Below, piece after piece: positions 61,301 through 64,000 of a stretch of 64,000 bases of DNA. How positions within the stretch are numbered: the stretch's first letter is position 1; each line of letters starts with the position of its first letter. A program made the translations under genes and the position numbers. Location: positions 5,130,501 through 5,194,500 of the forward strand of contig CM028888.1 in the NCBI GenBank assembly GCA_016801885.1, written 5' to 3'. Source of the DNA: Toxotes chatareus. Its lineage: Eukaryota; Chordata; Actinopteri; Toxotidae. The notes under the pieces are model-generated. The model did not search any database, was not told the DNA's origin, and was given only the letters and a program-made list of their open reading frames with translations.

Positions 61301-63873
61301 ACCATACACACACCAAGAGACTTTAGATCCCTGCCAGAATATGGGATTTGGCTGAAGCTTAGATTTCTTAACTCCAAAGTCTATCAAAACAGTTTGAAAC
61401 CCCTTTCCTGTATTTTTGTAAACACTTGTTTCCCACAACATTTCAGGTCGTCAAATGAACTGAAACCAGTTTTTGATGTATATCCTCCATAGGAGAATAG
61501 CTGTATGTTTATCTTATAATCACTCTGTGCTATCGCTCTCTGATCCCTCTTTTCTTCCTTACACATCCTTTTAATGTTTCACAACAAATTTGCCTCATCT
61601 CTCATGACTGACACTAAACATTTTACACATAATAACTAAATTTTGGTTGCAATTCACAGTAAATAAAACTGTATGAATACACATCCCTTCACTATTACTC
61701 TTGCAGACAAATCAAAATTTAGCTTGAACTTTTCTGTGCCTTCTTTTCTCATTTCTTGTGATCTCTCTGTATCCTGAAGGTTGTGAGCCAATCCCGGTGC
61801 AGTATGTGCGTTGGGGGGATCCAGAGCCCATCGCTGCAGTGGTCTTCTCCTGTCTGGGCCTCATGGCTACACTTTTTGTTACTTCTGTCTTTATCAAGTA
61901 ATTACAGCCTACAAAACTCACTCACTTTGGGTCAGTATAGCAATACACAACTTTACCCAGTACCCACTGCTAGAAAACCACCCAAGATGATGTCTTGACC
62001 CAGTGTTAGTGCGTTCTAGGTAAATTGCAGGATAGTAAACCAAAAATGGTTAGGTAAAATTTTAGGCAATACTCATTGCAGCCAGTGAGTTTCTGACAAT
62101 TTAAACAATCCCATATTGCTCCAACTATTACTCCAACTTTTAGCAATTTTGTGACTCTACAGCAGATATAACTTAATTTATCTGTAGATTTTGGGACACT
62201 CCTGTGGTCAAGTCATCCAGTCGTGAGCTCTGTTACATCATCCTGGCTGGAATATGTCTGGGCTACCTGTGCACCTTCAGCCTTATCGCCAAGCCCCACA
62301 TAATCTACTGCTACCTCCAGCGGCTGGGAATCGGCTTGTCCCCTGCCATGAGCTACTCCGCTTTGGTCACCAAGGTACTTTCTTTTCTGTTTGGTTACCA
62401 GGAGGTAGAGGAACAAAAATTACACATTTCAAGTACCATGGCTTAGTGTCATGTTTCACTTCCTGTGAAACTTGGTGAGCTAACGCCCCATGGTTCCATC
62501 ACCAGTTTCATTTGATTTCTGGGTTTTATACTAAACTCTTTAATACCACTGAGGTATAACTATTCCACAGAGTGAAAAGTCATCTTTACCCCCAGTCATT
62601 AAAGGTTTGATTAAATATCTCTGACATTTAAAATTCTCGGTCTCTTCCATTCTTTTGACACTCTTCCACGTGACACAATAACTTGGGATCAAGATGCACT
62701 TGAATAGAAGGTTCAGAAGTAGAAAGAAAACTGCTAAATGTAAACTGACAGTAACTGTTGAAGATCCTTCACTTCTTTTGTCAGACATAATTTCAGCGGA
62801 TCTGGAGGTCAAAAAGGAGGAACAAAGCACAGTATACTGTATGTGCTGATGACACTCAGATAGGGTCCTGTTAATGCAAGTTAGCCATGAGACTAAATTA
62901 ATTAAAACACATAAACAGAATAATCCTTAGGGCTTCTAAGGATAAGGGCAAGAGTAACAGAACTACCACCACAGATTGGATGATGGCCAATTGTAAGGGA
63001 GGTATGGTAGAAGTGGAGGATCTGTGCGTGGGCTGAGGTTGATGTTTAAGATCTGAGAACTGAAAAGGATATTATTATTATGAATCAGTGCGAGCAGTAT
63101 TATCCACAGTCGATGTAAGTGAAGCCTGCATAACCATTTGATCTATTTTTGATCCAGACCAACCGCATTGCACGGATCTTGGCAGGCAGCAAGAAGAAGA
63201 TCTGCACCAAGAAACCTCGCTTTATGTCCGCCTGCGCACAATTGGTCATCGCCTTCCTACTCATATTGCTGCAGCTGGGGATTATTGTGGCACTTCTTAT
63301 CATAGAGCCACCACAGGTGTGTGTGCGTGTGTGTTTTCCAATGTGTGGGATGTTCATTTACATTTATTTATATGACTAGAATGACCTCTCTCTTTGTGTC
63401 CTCTTAGGTGATCTATGACTACCCCAGTATCCGTGAGGTACACTTGATCTGTAATCTGACCACTCTGGGGGTGGTGGCGCCGCTGGGCTACAATGGCCTG
63501 CTTATCCTCAGCTGCACCTTCTACGCCTTCAAGGTACATAGCAGACGTTAATAAAACATAGGCTGTGGCATTATATGTTCTCAGTTAAGGGTATACATTT
63601 CCAATTTTGTTTTCCTTCTACCATGTATTGTGCTTTTTCTGCTTCAGTTTACACAGCTTTAAATATTATATTCCTCCTTTTCTCCTACAGACTCGTAACG
63701 TACCTGCTAATTTTAATGAGGCCAAGTATATTGCCTTTACCATGTACACCACCTGTATCATCTGGCTGGCATTTGTTCCTATTTACTTTGGCTCCAACTA
63801 CAAGATCATAACCATGTGCTTTAGCGTCAGCCTCAGTGCCACAGTGGCTCTTTGCTGCATGTTTGTCCCAAAG
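49593..63873 (+). CDS. grm5: grm5, metabotropic glutamate receptor 5 (5' part, 847 codons)
   Basis: mGluR5 is a class C GPCR of the postsynaptic membrane, coupled through Gq to phospholipase C. Fifteen coding exons join in frame to 847 codons; the gene leaves the window inside the C-terminal region. Order: signal peptide, Venus-flytrap glutamate domain (GPGSSSVAIQVQN, IAYSATSMDLSDK, SDGWADRYD, PIDGRK carry the ligand-contact motifs), Cys-rich domain (SCCWTCTPCKENEFVFDEYT), then TM1-TM7. GRM5 rather than GRM1: closer match in the N-terminal lobe (NYGESGMEAFKDM, IAHSDKIYSNAGEQSFDK) and head-to-head position with tyr, as in human. The loop RELCYIILAGICLGYLCTF and the RILAGSKKKICTKKPRFMSA segment are near invariant. 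Paralogue a or b not assigned. Confidence 0.95.
49913..50046 (+). CDS. grm5: grm5 coding exon 2
   Basis: [20 protein letters not shown] through NITLGCEIR; acceptor TTTTGCTCAG, donor ATCAG|GTCAGA, phase 0 to 2. Confidence 0.93.
50047..51067. other. grm5 intron 2
   Basis: 1.0 kb, ordinary A/T-rich intron with a T-run at 50991-51003; no element recognised. Confidence 0.7.
51068..51329 (+). CDS. grm5: grm5 coding exon 3
   Basis: DSCWHSAVALEQSIEFIRDT through GPGSSSVAIQVQN and SATSMDLSDK; glutamate-binding lobe 1. Acceptor TACGCCAG, donor GTGAGA. Confidence 0.95.
51330..51685. other. grm5 intron 3
   Basis: 356 bp; nothing recognised. Confidence 0.75.
51686..51800 (+). CDS. grm5: grm5 coding exon 4
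   Basis: SLYKYFMRVVPSDMQQARAM through YNWSYVSAIHTEG; acceptor TCCAACAG, donor GAGG|GTAAGA, phase 1. Confidence 0.95.
51801..53911. other. grm5 intron 4
   Basis: 2.1 kb, holding the short retroposed repeat at 53101-53217; otherwise A/T-rich with no recognised gene. Confidence 0.75.
53088..53230. mobile_element. short retroposed teleost repeat with 13-bp target-site duplication
   Basis: The 117-bp insert 53101-53217 contains GGAGCTGGAGCCTATCCCAG and GAGAGGCGGGGTACACCCTG, a very common teleost dispersed repeat in my memory. It is flanked on both sides by the identical 13-mer GGAAAGAAATATT (53088-53100 and 53218-53230), as left by LINE-type retrotransposition. Family not assigned. Confidence 0.8.
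53912..54161 (+). CDS. grm5: grm5 coding exon 5
   Basis: NYGESGMEAFKDMAAKEGIC through ARVVACFCEGMTVRGILMAM and EFLLVG; acceptor CATCTATAG, donor GTGAGT, phase 1 to 2. Confidence 0.95.
54162..58976. other. grm5 intron 5
   Basis: 4.8 kb, the longest grm5 intron here. It contains a poly-A run at 55359-55384 and several open frames with no similarity I recognise and no conserved motif. Confidence 0.7.
55359..55384. repeat. poly-A run
   Basis: 26 A residues in a row; possibly the tail of an old retroposed copy, though no body was recognised upstream. Confidence 0.8.
58977..59212 (+). CDS. grm5: grm5 coding exon 6
   Basis: SDGWADRYDVTDGYQKEAAG through NPWFPEFWQHRFQCRLRG and YNRTCT; acceptor CTATCCAG, donor ACCT|GTTAGT, phase 1. 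The junction codon becomes TGG (Trp) with exon 7. Confidence 0.88.
59386..59507 (+). CDS. grm5: grm5 coding exon 7
   Basis: RESLRHQYAQDTKMGFVINA and on to LCPGYK; acceptor CCTCCACAG, donor AAG|GTGGGA, phase 0 at the end. Confidence 0.93.
59582..59706 (+). CDS. grm5: grm5 coding exon 8
   Basis: GLCENMRPIDGRKLLDFLMR through FDQNGDSPG; includes the Lys of PIDGRK that contacts glutamate in the family. Donor GTAAGG, phase 2. Confidence 0.95.
59810..59978 (+). CDS. grm5: grm5 coding exon 9
   Basis: YEIMNFKRIGEDEYAYIHVG through SVCSEPCQKAQIK; acceptor TGCCTCAG, donor AAG|GTATGC, phase 0 at the end. Confidence 0.95.
59979..60981. other. grm5 intron 9
   Basis: 1.0 kb, containing a degraded LINE-like fragment (60197-60500); the rest is not recognised. 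Confidence 0.65.
60197..60500 (+). mobile_element. degraded LINE (L2/Rex-like) reverse-transcriptase fragment
   Basis: Reads like the 3' part of a fish non-LTR reverse transcriptase: CAGGCTTTAATCATCTCCCA, CTAACTCCCTTTAGCCTCTC and later CTTACACCCCAACCCACGTC follow the usual order of SHLGFANSL, PLQ, YTPT blocks. The frame is broken by stops. Similarity was judged from memory. Confidence 0.45.
60982..61108 (+). CDS. grm5: grm5 coding exon 10 (Cys-rich domain)
   Basis: VIRKGEVSCCWTCTPCKENE through YTCRACVLGSWPTDDLT; acceptor GTTTCCAG, donor GTAAAC, phase 1. Confidence 0.95.
61109..61779. other. grm5 intron 10
   Basis: 671 bp; no element recognised. Confidence 0.75.
61780..61897 (+). CDS. grm5: grm5 coding exon 11 (TM1)
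   Basis: GCEPIPVQYVRWGDPEPIAA then TM1 VVFSCLGLMATLFVTSVFI; acceptor ATCCTGAAG (weak tract), donor AA|GTAATT, phase 1 to 2. Confidence 0.9.
62188..62374 (+). CDS. grm5: grm5 coding exon 12 (TM2-TM3)
   Basis: FWDTPVVKSSSRELCYIILA through LQRLGIGLSPAMSYSALVTK; acceptor TATCTGTAG, donor GTACTT, phase 0 at the end. Confidence 0.93.
62375..63157. other. grm5 intron 12
   Basis: 783 bp; no element recognised. Confidence 0.75.
63158..63316 (+). CDS. grm5: grm5 coding exon 13 (intracellular loop 2, TM4)
   Basis: 53 codons, TNRIARILAGSKKKICTKKP then TM4 LVIAFLLILLQLGIIVALLI; acceptor TTGATCCAG, donor GTGTGT. Confidence 0.95.
63408..63533 (+). CDS. grm5: grm5 coding exon 14 (TM5)
   Basis: 42 codons, VIYDYPSIREVHLICNLTTL then GYNGLLILSCTFYAFK; acceptor TCCTCTTAG, donor GTACAT. 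Confidence 0.95.
63691..63873 (+). CDS. grm5: grm5 coding exon 15 (TM6-TM7)
   Basis: 61 codons, TRNVPANFNEAKYIAFTMYT through YFGSNYKIITMCFSVSLSAT to CCMFVPK; acceptor TCTCCTACAG, donor GTAAGA. The C-terminal tail lies to the right of the window. Confidence 0.95.
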
Positions 63874-64000
63874 GTAAGAAATGGAAACATATATTGTTAC
63901 ACAGACAGAGTTAGAATGACAAACTCAAACAAAATAACCTTCATCTTTTTTTTGGTATCATTTTTGCATCCCTACATCTTTATGCTAACAGTTATTTGTT

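Overview
This is a vertebrate nuclear locus, almost certainly from a ray-finned (teleost) fish. The four protein-coding genes are split by GT-AG introns and encode clear orthologues of vertebrate genes. Introns are short, (CA)n/(TA)n/(GA)n microsatellites are frequent, and several dispersed repeats are of types I recognise from teleost genomes. The species cannot be named from the sequence, and the fat3a/fat3b or grm5a/grm5b identity of the copies is not resolved.

Layout: (1) 1-14.1 kb, minus strand: the 5' part of fat3 (giant atypical cadherin), with five coding exons and a probable 5'-UTR exon; the gene runs off the left edge. (2) 14.5-22.6 kb, plus strand: a complete 11-exon chordc1 (CHORD/CS-domain HSP90 co-chaperone, 341 aa), head to head with fat3 across a short CpG-containing promoter region. 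(3) 23.2-39.6 kb: one uninterrupted A/T-rich tandem array with a unit of about 75 bp and roughly 215-220 copies, a quarter of the window. (4) 40.7-45.2 kb, minus strand: a complete 5-exon tyrosinase gene (tyr, 544 aa) with M-box, SOX-like, GC-rich and TATA-like promoter motifs and a decayed hAT transposon in intron 2. (5) 45.2-49.5 kb: the tyr/grm5 divergent intergenic region, which holds a duplicated block of about 0.75-0.8 kb; each copy has a strong CTCF-type motif and MITF-type E-boxes. (6) 49.5-64 kb, plus strand: grm5 (group I metabotropic glutamate receptor), 15 coding exons covering the first 847 residues, running off the right edge within the 7TM region.

Gene order and relative orientation (fat3 -, chordc1 +, tyr -, grm5 +) match, as I remember it, the human chromosome 11q14-q21 order FAT3/CHORDC1/TYR/GRM5, with the genes that lie between TYR and CHORDC1 in human absent and the satellite array in their place. 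The genes do not form a pathway: fat3 acts in planar polarity and neuronal adhesion, chordc1 in chaperoning, tyr in melanin synthesis, grm5 in synaptic signalling. The shared interest is regulatory: two divergent promoter regions (fat3/chordc1 and tyr/grm5), one of which must keep a melanocyte gene and a neuronal gene apart.

All exon limits were placed by hand from protein similarity recalled from memory, splice consensus and codon phase. Each CDS chain is phase-consistent from exon to exon. No database search was possible.
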